From Flectobacillus roseus (GTDB lineage Bacteria; Bacteroidota; Bacteroidia; Cytophagales; Spirosomataceae): a stretch of DNA of 5,148 nt. Every line of letters starts with the position of its first letter. Position 1 is the stretch's first letter. The notes under the pieces were generated by a model that saw nothing but the letters and a program-made list of their open reading frames with translations, did no database searches and had not been told where the DNA came from. The stretch lies in the NCBI RefSeq assembly GCF_030056665.1, contig NZ_JASHIG010000083.1, one strand, 5' to 3'. Shown here one piece after another: positions 1 through 4,603 of the stretch. The position numbers were made by a program, and so were the translations under genes.

Positions 1-1
1 A

Positions 2-52
2 TTCAACCATCTCTCAAGTCAAAATAACGAAATTCTAAAGCAGTTAAAATAG
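2..52 (+). CDS. C-terminal end of an upstream gene (partial)
   Basis: The frame starting at base 2 is open from the window edge to a TAG at 50-52 and reads FNHLSSQNNEILKQLK. One base separates this stop from the ATG of the next gene (TAGCATG), the tight spacing seen elsewhere in the cluster. The residues are polar and helix-like, with leucine/isoleucine spaced as in an amphipathic or coiled-coil C-terminus. Nothing about function can be said from 16 residues. Chance openness of such a short frame is possible, so this call rests mostly on the spacing. Confidence 0.55.
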   Translation, partial: FNHLSSQNNEILKQLK

Positions 53-53
53 C

Positions 54-359
54 ATGAAAAAACTCATCTTTTGCTTACTATTCGGATTCATTCCGATGCT
101 AGGTTTTTCACAAACCCTCAGTCAAGATACCTTATCACCTCCTAGTGTGGTGGTGATTATTGAGACAAATTACGTATGTGATTCAGCCGATTTTCAACCA
201 CAAGCACCACAAAATGCGAAGAAGCCAAAGCCCCAAAAATTACCCGTTAAGAAGAAGAAATTCATGAAACGAGGAGATTTTTGGTCTAATGTACTCGACC
301 TTACTAAGATTATTGTCCCTGCATTAGTAACCGTTTTAGCCGCTACTTCAGCCAAATAA
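54..359 (+). CDS. Small secreted protein with hydrophobic C-terminus
   Basis: This 101-residue protein is not recognised. Residues 1-20 form a clear Sec signal peptide: two lysines, a hydrophobic core, then GFSQ, with probable cleavage before TLSQ as in many Bacteroidota secreted proteins. A short mature part (about 21-48, one Cys at 42) is followed by a Pro/Lys/Gln-rich linker (about 49-73, several KKPKP/VKKKK runs). The C-terminus (about 83-99, LTKIIVPALVTVLAATS) is a short hydrophobic helix that could insert in a membrane. The layout would suit an envelope-spanning or lysis accessory protein, but there is no motif to prove it. The stop lies two bases before the next ATG, so co-translation is likely. 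Confidence 0.8.
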   Translation: MKKLIFCLLFGFIPMLGFSQTLSQDTLSPPSVVVIIETNYVCDSADFQPQAPQNAKKPKPQKLPVKKKKFMKRGDFWSNVLDLTKIIVPALVTVLAATSAK

Positions 360-361
360 TT

Positions 362-511
362 ATGGAAGAAAAAGAGCTAGTTTCTCAAAAGTTGCAATAC
401 GCTTCTATCATCGTTTCAATGACTTCAGGTCTGATTTCGATTGTGTGGGTATCTTATCAAGCAGGTGTTTTTTTCGGGTTATGGGGAAAACCTAAACGTA
501 AAACTTTTTAA
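362..511 (+). CDS. 49-residue single-span membrane peptide
   Basis: An ATG two bases after the preceding stop opens a 49-codon frame ending at TAA 509-511. The N-terminus is acidic (MEEKEL). One hydrophobic segment spans about residues 14-40 (from YASIIVSMTSGLISIVWVSY onward). The C-terminus is strongly basic (KPKRK). The charge asymmetry predicts N-out/C-in by the positive-inside rule. Size and topology fit a small holin-like protein or a minor virion membrane protein, both common in phage clusters. No family is recognised, so holin is only a suggestion. Support for the gene comes from the spacing, the coherent membrane segment and the absence of a competing frame. Confidence 0.72.
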   Translation: MEEKELVSQKLQYASIIVSMTSGLISIVWVSYQAGVFFGLWGKPKRKTF

Positions 512-575
512 GCTAACTTTTAGACTTTAACCTAAAAAACATCGAAATAAGCGTATTAACGCAACATTTTAAAAA

Positions 576-587
576 TTACAATTGTAA
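576..587. promoter_or_regulatory. 12-base palindrome just before the next ATG
   Basis: TTACAATTGTAA is a perfect palindrome that ends one base before the ATG at 589. It lies in the 77-base gap (512-588), which holds no gene and no clear Bacteroidota promoter (no TTTG or TAnnTTTG pair). The core fits the TACAnnTGTA form bound by BlaI/CopY-type winged-helix repressors, so it could be an operator. A 12-base palindrome is expected about once by chance in a window of this size, and this gap is AT-rich, so confidence is low. A weak 4-base-stem hairpin (GCGT/ACGC, 551-562) lies just upstream. Confidence 0.25.
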
Positions 588-588
588 A

Positions 589-1296
589 ATGTCCCTAATC
601 TGTCTAAACAAACTAGGTTGGAATGTCGATAAAGTCGCATTCGAAAAAGAGGTTAGGGATATTTGTTCCGATCCGCTAATTCGTATCAAAAACCCTAACT
701 GGTTAACGCTTGTCTTCAATGCCGAATCCAGTATGAAGTTTCCGAATGTGAATCGTATTGGTGCAGTAGGCTACATTCAAATTACAAAGTCCACAGCAAA
801 GGATTTGCAAACCACAGTGGATCACTTAAAAACGCTAAGCCCGCTTGAGTACCTGTACTATGTTCGCAAATACTTACGAATGCGAGTGAAACAATACGGA
901 GCACCTGATTCAGCCTACGAGCTTTACGCACTGGTGCATTATCCAGTTGCATTCAAAAAGGCTGAGAACTATGTACTCTATCGAAAAGGCTCAGATGCTT
1001 ACTCAGGTAATAGCGCTTTAGATTACAATGCAGATGGTGCCGTTACAGTCAAAGAAATGAATCAATTCTTTGATAAGCGTCTACCACTCTTGTATGACAA
1101 AGAGTTGCTTTTCACACCAGAGGATCCTACAAGATTTTACGTAGCCGATATAGAACTCAAGTATATCCTTGCAGGTCTGTTTTTTGGATTAGCGATGCTG
1201 GTTGGATTAATATTTTACTTTAGAAAGAATCAAATCACTAAATACCTTAAAAACCATGTTCTCTTTAGGAAAAAAGAAAAAAGGCTTCCGATTTGA
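589..1296 (+). CDS. Tail-anchored lytic-transglycosylase-like protein with EF-hand
   Basis: This 235-residue protein probably cleaves the glycan strands of peptidoglycan. Residues about 36-70 show the lysozyme-like/SLT signature: the proposed catalytic Glu46 in AESSMKF (family pattern ExxF), followed by GAVGYIQIT (58-66) and STAKDL, matching the GA-x-G-hydrophobic-x-Q...TA motif. Downstream, YALVHYPVAF (about 105-114) sits where the family has its second Tyr-containing motif, but that motif is diverged. Residues 145-156 (DYNADGAVTVKE) form a canonical 12-residue EF-hand loop with D1, N3, D5, G6, T9 and E12. A single membrane segment (about 192-211) is followed by a basic tail (RKK, KEKR), so the tail should face the cytoplasm or virion interior. 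There is no signal peptide. The gene overlaps the next one by 41 bases. The fold assignment is good; the exact specificity is unknown. Confidence 0.9.
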   Translation: MSLICLNKLGWNVDKVAFEKEVRDICSDPLIRIKNPNWLTLVFNAESSMKFPNVNRIGAVGYIQITKSTAKDLQTTVDHLKTLSPLEYLYYVRKYLRMRVKQYGAPDSAYELYALVHYPVAFKKAENYVLYRKGSDAYSGNSALDYNADGAVTVKEMNQFFDKRLPLLYDKELLFTPEDPTRFYVADIELKYILAGLFFGLAMLVGLIFYFRKNQITKYLKNHVLFRKKEKRLPI

Positions 1297-1618
1297 CATC
1301 GATGAACAAGTAGAGTACATCGGTGAGCTAAAATCAAAGAAAGGTACATACAAAGTTATCTCTCGTAAACATGAGGATGATAAAGAAGTGTACAAATGTA
1401 AGAAAGGTGCTAAAACGGAACTATTCACGCTCTCGGTCTTGAAAAAAGCCAAAGGGCTAGGTGCTGTTGATAAGCCTATCTCTATTTCAGATGTAGATGA
1501 GCGAGCTAAAGAGCTTCAACGTCGCTCTGGAATAAAAGAGGTCAAAAAGGTCACTACGTATAACCTATCTCGTAAGGAGGCAAAAAAGATTGCTTTCCAA
1601 GAAGCTAGAAACAAGTAG
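1256..1618 (+). CDS. Small basic protein, possible SH3-like fold
   Basis: This 120-residue protein is not recognised. It begins inside the end of the transglycosylase-like gene. The ATG at 1256 is the only Met in the frame, so the overlap is probably real. After a lysine-rich start (MFSLGKKKKGFRF), residues about 13-66 alternate hydrophobic and charged residues in a way that suggests a small beta barrel (QVEYIGELKSKKGTYKVI, then EVYKCKKGAKTELFTLSVL). The remainder (about 75-120) is a charged, helical Lys/Arg/Glu-rich tail. There is no membrane segment, unlike its neighbours. A high net positive charge and a possible SH3-like module would suit binding of nucleic acid, peptidoglycan or a partner protein; none of these can be shown. 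The stop TAG (1616-1618) precedes the next ATG by 35 bases. Confidence 0.87.
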   Translation: MFSLGKKKKGFRFDIDEQVEYIGELKSKKGTYKVISRKHEDDKEVYKCKKGAKTELFTLSVLKKAKGLGAVDKPISISDVDERAKELQRRSGIKEVKKVTTYNLSRKEAKKIAFQEARNK

Positions 1619-1653
1619 TGATCAGATACCTAACCACCATACCAATCATTAAA

Positions 1654-2580
1654 ATGAACAAAGTAACAAAAATTCTTATCGTCGTTCTTACCGTTTTTCT
1701 TTTAGCCATCGGTGGATACTATTTCTTGAATCGAAAGAAAACGGAGGCAGAAACATTAGCCAAAACAGATGATGCTTTCTATTTGCAGTATGCTGATAAT
1801 GCTGATACCGTACATACTTTCAACATTAACCGTGCTGTAGAAAACAGTCTAGCCATTGGTTTTTCTGGATTTGCCAATCCAACTGTAGCAGGTACATTTC
1901 CGCTTGTTGAGGACTCGGATGCCTCAAAGTTCAATGCAGCCTCACGTCAGAAATGGGCGAATTTTATCAAAGATGTGTTGATGCCAAAGTTTGGCTCGTA
2001 CGTGGCGCACGCCTCGGAGCTAACCAAAGTACCTACGTGGATGATTTGGGGTGTTATGGTTACAGAAATCGACCCAGAAAAGCTTGAGTTTTCAAAGTCA
2101 TCAAGTGGTGCAAGAGGTGCCATGCAATTGATGCCAATCACCGCAACGGATACCATCGTAGTGGCAAAGAAGTATAAGAACTATGTTCCTGATGCTCATG
2201 AGGCTATTTTAAAGAAAAATCTTGGTGAGACACGTGCTGAAAAAATCATTGATGCAGTCGATAAATTCGATAGAAGTCTAGTCGAAATCTCTAAGAAATC
2301 AAGCCTAAACGACCTCTACAATGCAGAATTGAATATTCACATTGGTGCGTTGAAGCTTGCAAACCTTTTGGATATCTACGGTGCTGATGATTTAGCTTCT
2401 GTGGTAGTTTCTTACAACAAAGGCGATGCAACGGCAAAAACCAAATATGGTATTGCTGGCAAAAGTTTGAAATATGCACTTGCAAATACTACTGGAGAGG
2501 CTCACGATTACATTCTTCGTACACTTGGCAAACACGGTGGTTTTGATATTGTCACAAACGATTTAGGAATTTTAGTCTAA
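1654..2580 (+). CDS. Membrane-anchored SLT-type lytic transglycosylase
   Basis: The ATG at 1654 gives 308 residues. A GTG at 1618 would add 12, but the ATG is preferred because it follows a typical A-rich leader and starts a clean MNKVTK membrane anchor. Residues 7-25 are the membrane helix, then NRKK. The SLT/lysozyme-like domain covers about 115-265. Its proposed catalytic Glu138 lies in VTEIDPEKLEF, where ID replaces the usual Ser after Glu. It is followed by SSSGARGAMQLMPITA (motif II, 152-161), AELNIHIGALKLANLL (motif III, Asn227 and Gly231) and VVSYNKGDA (YNxG motif, 254-257). These are the family hallmarks, so cleavage of MurNAc-GlcNAc bonds to anhydro products is expected. The tail (about 266-308) carries KYALAN...YILRTLGKHGG. 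The stop overlaps the next start by one base (TAATG). Role in entry or lysis is an inference. Confidence 0.94.
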   Translation: MNKVTKILIVVLTVFLLAIGGYYFLNRKKTEAETLAKTDDAFYLQYADNADTVHTFNINRAVENSLAIGFSGFANPTVAGTFPLVEDSDASKFNAASRQKWANFIKDVLMPKFGSYVAHASELTKVPTWMIWGVMVTEIDPEKLEFSKSSSGARGAMQLMPITATDTIVVAKKYKNYVPDAHEAILKKNLGETRAEKIIDAVDKFDRSLVEISKKSSLNDLYNAELNIHIGALKLANLLDIYGADDLASVVVSYNKGDATAKTKYGIAGKSLKYALANTTGEAHDYILRTLGKHGGFDIVTNDLGILV

Positions 2581-3053
2581 TGTATCTACTGTTCGAAAGC
2601 TTCCGCAACCAAGATTCATACCTATGGCAACGAATGATGGCGGTGGGAGGCAAAGGAGAATGGGTTCACTGCGAAATCCTTTTCGATGAAAAAGCTTGGA
2701 GAAGAGGTTCAGCATGGCTAAGTCAAGGGGTTGGGTTTAGAAACTTTGAACCCATTGACCCGAAAAGATATGAAGTGTATCAAATCGGGTCACAGCATTG
2801 GGAAAAAGCCTATCAGTATTTTGTAGAAAACGAAGGCAAGAAATATGACGCCATCGGAGTGGTAGGAATGGTGTATAGAACTGCCGTGCTGGATAACCCT
2901 GAGCATAAGTTTTGCTCAGAAGTGTGTTATGAAGCACTTACTCAAGCACAATTCCCATTGCCGAAAGTCGATGCCCGATTGATTAGCCCTTTGCAATTAA
3001 GAAGGTTGATTAGAGGGCTAGGATACAAACCACTTGTTTATCAAAACTCCTAG
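2580..3053 (+). CDS. Permuted papain-fold cysteine hydrolase, YiiX/C92-like
   Basis: This 157-residue soluble protein resembles permuted NlpC/P60-papain-like hydrolases (YaeF/YiiX, MEROPS C92 type). In these the catalytic His comes before the Cys. Here His30 sits in EWVHCEILF, the strand that usually reads hxHhxhh. Cys112 sits in HKFCSEVCYEAL, matching the usual CSE motif that starts a helix. GKKYDAIGVVGMV (about 86-98) matches the YD...G stretch that precedes the Cys in the family. No signal peptide or membrane span is seen. The start is coupled to the transglycosylase stop (TAATG), which suggests a shared job such as cutting peptide cross-links while the upstream enzyme cuts glycan. Other members of this superfamily act on lipids or other amides, so the substrate is open. 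The stop codon lies inside the first copy of a direct repeat. Confidence 0.9.
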   Translation: MYLLFESFRNQDSYLWQRMMAVGGKGEWVHCEILFDEKAWRRGSAWLSQGVGFRNFEPIDPKRYEVYQIGSQHWEKAYQYFVENEGKKYDAIGVVGMVYRTAVLDNPEHKFCSEVCYEALTQAQFPLPKVDARLISPLQLRRLIRGLGYKPLVYQNS

Positions 3054-3065
3054 GGCTACAACTTT
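3051..3065 (+). repeat. Direct repeat, copy 1
   Basis: TAGGGCTACAACTTT occurs here and again at 3125-3139. This copy contains the stop codon of the cysteine hydrolase gene and runs into a tract of eight T (3063-3070). Its 12-base core (3053-3064) could pair with the downstream arm at 3140-3151 instead of the second copy. Confidence 0.85.
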
Positions 3066-3091
3066 TTTTTAAAAGAACAAAAAAGAAAAGC

Positions 3092-3104
3092 GCTGTTTTA
3101 CAGC
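3092..3104 (+). other. Small hairpin in intergenic gap
   Basis: GCTGT-TTT-ACAGC forms a 5-base stem with a 3-base loop. It sits between an A/T-rich stretch (T8, AAAAGAACAAAAAAG; 3063-3087) and the second direct repeat. It is weak and may be chance. The 116-base gap as a whole (3054-3169) contains no ATG and no clear Bacteroidota promoter; the nearest match is TA-N3-TTTG at 3116-3124, one base off the usual TA-N2-TTTG spacing. Confidence 0.3.
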
Positions 3105-3124
3105 TACTTAACTAGTAACATTTG

Positions 3125-3139
3125 TAGGGCTACAACTTT
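3125..3139 (+). repeat. Direct repeat, copy 2
   Basis: This is the second copy of TAGGGCTACAACTTT, 74 bases downstream of the first and identical over 15 bases. It forms the left arm of the strong inverted repeat that follows. Confidence 0.85.
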
Positions 3140-3151
3140 AAGTTGTAGCCC
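3127..3151 (+). terminator. Strong perfect hairpin; candidate terminator or attenuator
   Basis: The arms GGGCTACAACTT (3127-3138) and AAGTTGTAGCCC (3140-3151) are perfectly complementary around one base, giving at least an 11-base stem with a 3-base loop. It is far beyond chance for this window. It lacks a downstream T tract on either strand (followed by CATTTAAT on the + strand), so it is not a textbook intrinsic terminator. It could still end or attenuate transcription, protect a 3' end, or be a DNA cruciform. It separates the hydrolase genes from the next gene, whose ATG is 18 bases after the stem. Confidence 0.45.
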
Positions 3152-3169
3152 CATTTAATCACCACAAAA

Positions 3170-3763
3170 ATGGCAAAACACTTATATGTAAAGGAGGATG
3201 TCGCTTATGCAGAATACTTCATCGCTCCCGATATTTCATCCCTTGCCTATGCTGCCTATTATGGTGCGTACCTTGGTGAGCTCACTGGTCGAACTGTTCA
3301 AGGAATTTCGGGAGACAAAAACACTTACTTGGAATTCAAAGCAAAAGATGGAGAGACCTACTATGTCGTTAGCACGCTTCCATATTGGGAAAGCTTAGAC
3401 AGTTTAAAAGACGATAAACCACCTGTATCTGGAGGGACAAACACCAATACGAATAACAATTCTTCAGGGAACACTTTTGGAAAAATCTTAGATGTAGCAA
3501 AAGGGTTGTTTGGAATCCTTGGTGGGGGTAGTAACAAAACGGTAGCGACAGATAACAAAACTGAGACTGGCTCAAACGACGATACTGAAGATACGCCTCC
3601 TGTAGAAGAGGAAAACAAGTATTTGGCTTTTCTCAAGAAGAACATCATCTGGTTTCTACCAACGGTTATCCTAGTTCCTATCCTGCTATTCTGGCTAATT
3701 AGATGGGCGATTCGAAAGATGAAGAAACCTCCAATAACACCACCAGCAACCAATGGAGTATAG
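3170..3763 (+). CDS. Tail-anchored protein with low-complexity linker, unknown
   Basis: This 197-residue protein is not recognised. Residues 1-80 form a compact, Tyr/Ala-rich N-terminal domain (YAEYFIAPDISSLAYAAYYG, then YLEFKAKDGETYYVVSTLPYW). Next comes a Gly/Asn/Thr-rich linker (about 84-100), a hydrophobic Gly-rich stretch (FGKILDVAKGLFGILGGG, about 102-119) and an acidic Asn/Thr/Glu/Pro linker (about 120-146). A C-terminal membrane helix (about 159-177) is followed by a basic tail (RWAIRKMKK) ending in a Pro/Thr-rich tip. There is no signal peptide. The shape (globular head, flexible arm, membrane foot) fits a virion membrane or surface protein. Its end overlaps the next gene by 11 bases. 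An A-rich, SD-less leader precedes the ATG. Confidence 0.88.
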   Translation: MAKHLYVKEDVAYAEYFIAPDISSLAYAAYYGAYLGELTGRTVQGISGDKNTYLEFKAKDGETYYVVSTLPYWESLDSLKDDKPPVSGGTNTNTNNNSSGNTFGKILDVAKGLFGILGGGSNKTVATDNKTETGSNDDTEDTPPVEEENKYLAFLKKNIIWFLPTVILVPILLFWLIRWAIRKMKKPPITPPATNGV

Positions 3764-4544
3764 AAAGATTGCACTCTTAGACAAAACAGGGAAAATCTCG
3801 TATGAATTACTGGAGCAAATTGCTAAGGCTATTCAAATTCAACTCCAGAGAGATGTTTCACCCAAATGGGATGTATCGGGTGAGGTAAGAGCTTTTCGGA
3901 CGTTTGGAGAAATACCAGCAGGTTTTTGGACAGTATCAATCCTTGAGGAAACAGAAAACAAGTTCAACGGAACACATTGGTATGATTCTACAACAAATAT
4001 TCCCTACGCTCAGGCAAGATTGACAGATTGGGTTACACAAGAATACACACAAAACCACCTTACAAAGGTTCTTTCTGAGGAAATCATCGAAATGTGTATC
4101 GACCCATACGGACAAAGAATCGTGAGAGGAAAGGATTTTGAGGATAATACCCAAGAGGTTGAATTCCTAGTTGAGCTAGCTGACCCCATTGCGAATCCAT
4201 CAATCGGATACTATATCAACGACATCTTTGTGACCAACTTTATCTATCCATCGTATTTCGACGTGACCCATGTAGCTGGTACAAAATACGATCATTTGGG
4301 ACTGCTCAAGAAGCCTCTTGATTTGTTTGATAGAAGCTATCAAATCTTTAGAAGAGCTGGGCAATGGTTCAAAGCTTTTATGGTACAGGGTAAAATAGTG
4401 GTGAGGAAAAGTTCAGAAGGTGTACCACTGGAAGCTTTTGAGTCCAAAAAGCTCCTACAATTCTTGGCTTTCATTTTGTCATTATTCCTCGTGGTCTTCT
4501 TGATATTTCGATTATTGGGAGGAAAGTTGAATAGCAAAAAGTAA
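3753..4544 (+). CDS. Uncharacterised family protein, degenerate HExxE-like motif, tail-anchored
   Basis: This 263-residue protein starts inside the end of the previous gene. Residues about 1-215 resemble, from memory, an uncharacterised bacterial family. That family has an N-terminal segment with QxQRDhxPxWxVxxxV (here about 29-47), a GxHxxDxxxxPYAxxx segment (GTHWYDSTTNIPYAQARL), a conserved LSHExxEMxxDPxGxR motif, an EVCD-like strand, then YYINxxxVxxFxYPxYFD. Here the central motif reads LSEEIIEMCIDPYGQR, so the usual His is Glu109, followed by Glu110 and Glu113. EVCD is VELAD. If the family is a metallohydrolase, this copy is probably inactive or altered. A C-terminal membrane helix (about 235-252) and a short basic tail (GGKLNSKK) are added. 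No signal peptide is seen. Function is unknown; a structural or receptor role is possible. Confidence 0.88.
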   Translation: MEYRKIALLDKTGKISYELLEQIAKAIQIQLQRDVSPKWDVSGEVRAFRTFGEIPAGFWTVSILEETENKFNGTHWYDSTTNIPYAQARLTDWVTQEYTQNHLTKVLSEEIIEMCIDPYGQRIVRGKDFEDNTQEVEFLVELADPIANPSIGYYINDIFVTNFIYPSYFDVTHVAGTKYDHLGLLKKPLDLFDRSYQIFRRAGQWFKAFMVQGKIVVRKSSEGVPLEAFESKKLLQFLAFILSLFLVVFLIFRLLGGKLNSKK

Positions 4545-4603
4545 ACACTAAGAAAAGCTTCAGTAACAAAAAACAAACATCTGCTACCCCAAAAATCAAT
4601 CCT

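Noticed and set aside
1270..1276. A AAA AAG slippery heptamer in the gene overlap, suggesting programmed -1 frameshifting
   Set aside because: It is in phase only for ribosomes already reading the downstream gene. Slipping there would enter the upstream frame and stop at 1294 after about a dozen residues; a -1 slip in the upstream frame does not reach the downstream gene.
1573..1580. Perfect Shine-Dalgarno-like TAAGGAGG inside the small basic protein gene
   Set aside because: No suitable start codon with a sensible frame follows. It encodes Lys-Glu in a charged helix, and the other starts here do not use Shine-Dalgarno sequences.
1618..1656. GTG start at 1618 for the SLT transglycosylase, overlapping the previous stop
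   Set aside because: The extra 12 residues add nothing recognisable, while the ATG at 1654 has an A-rich leader and begins a normal membrane anchor. The GTG cannot be excluded.
3191..3398. AAGGAGG at 3191-3197 followed by an ATG at 3207 in another frame
   Set aside because: The resulting short frame lies wholly inside the 3170-3763 gene, has no coherent domain or membrane segment, and the host type makes little use of Shine-Dalgarno signals.
3361..3774. 137-residue antisense open frame
   Set aside because: It is a mirror of the real + strand genes with low-complexity Ser/Val/Phe runs, has no leader of its own, and would be the only - strand gene in a one-direction cluster.
4535..4603. In-frame extension of the spike-like gene upstream of its ATG
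   Set aside because: The frame is open back to a stop at 4532-4534 and reads as plausible Lys/Ser-rich protein, but it contains no ATG, GTG or TTG start, so 4604 is the first usable start.
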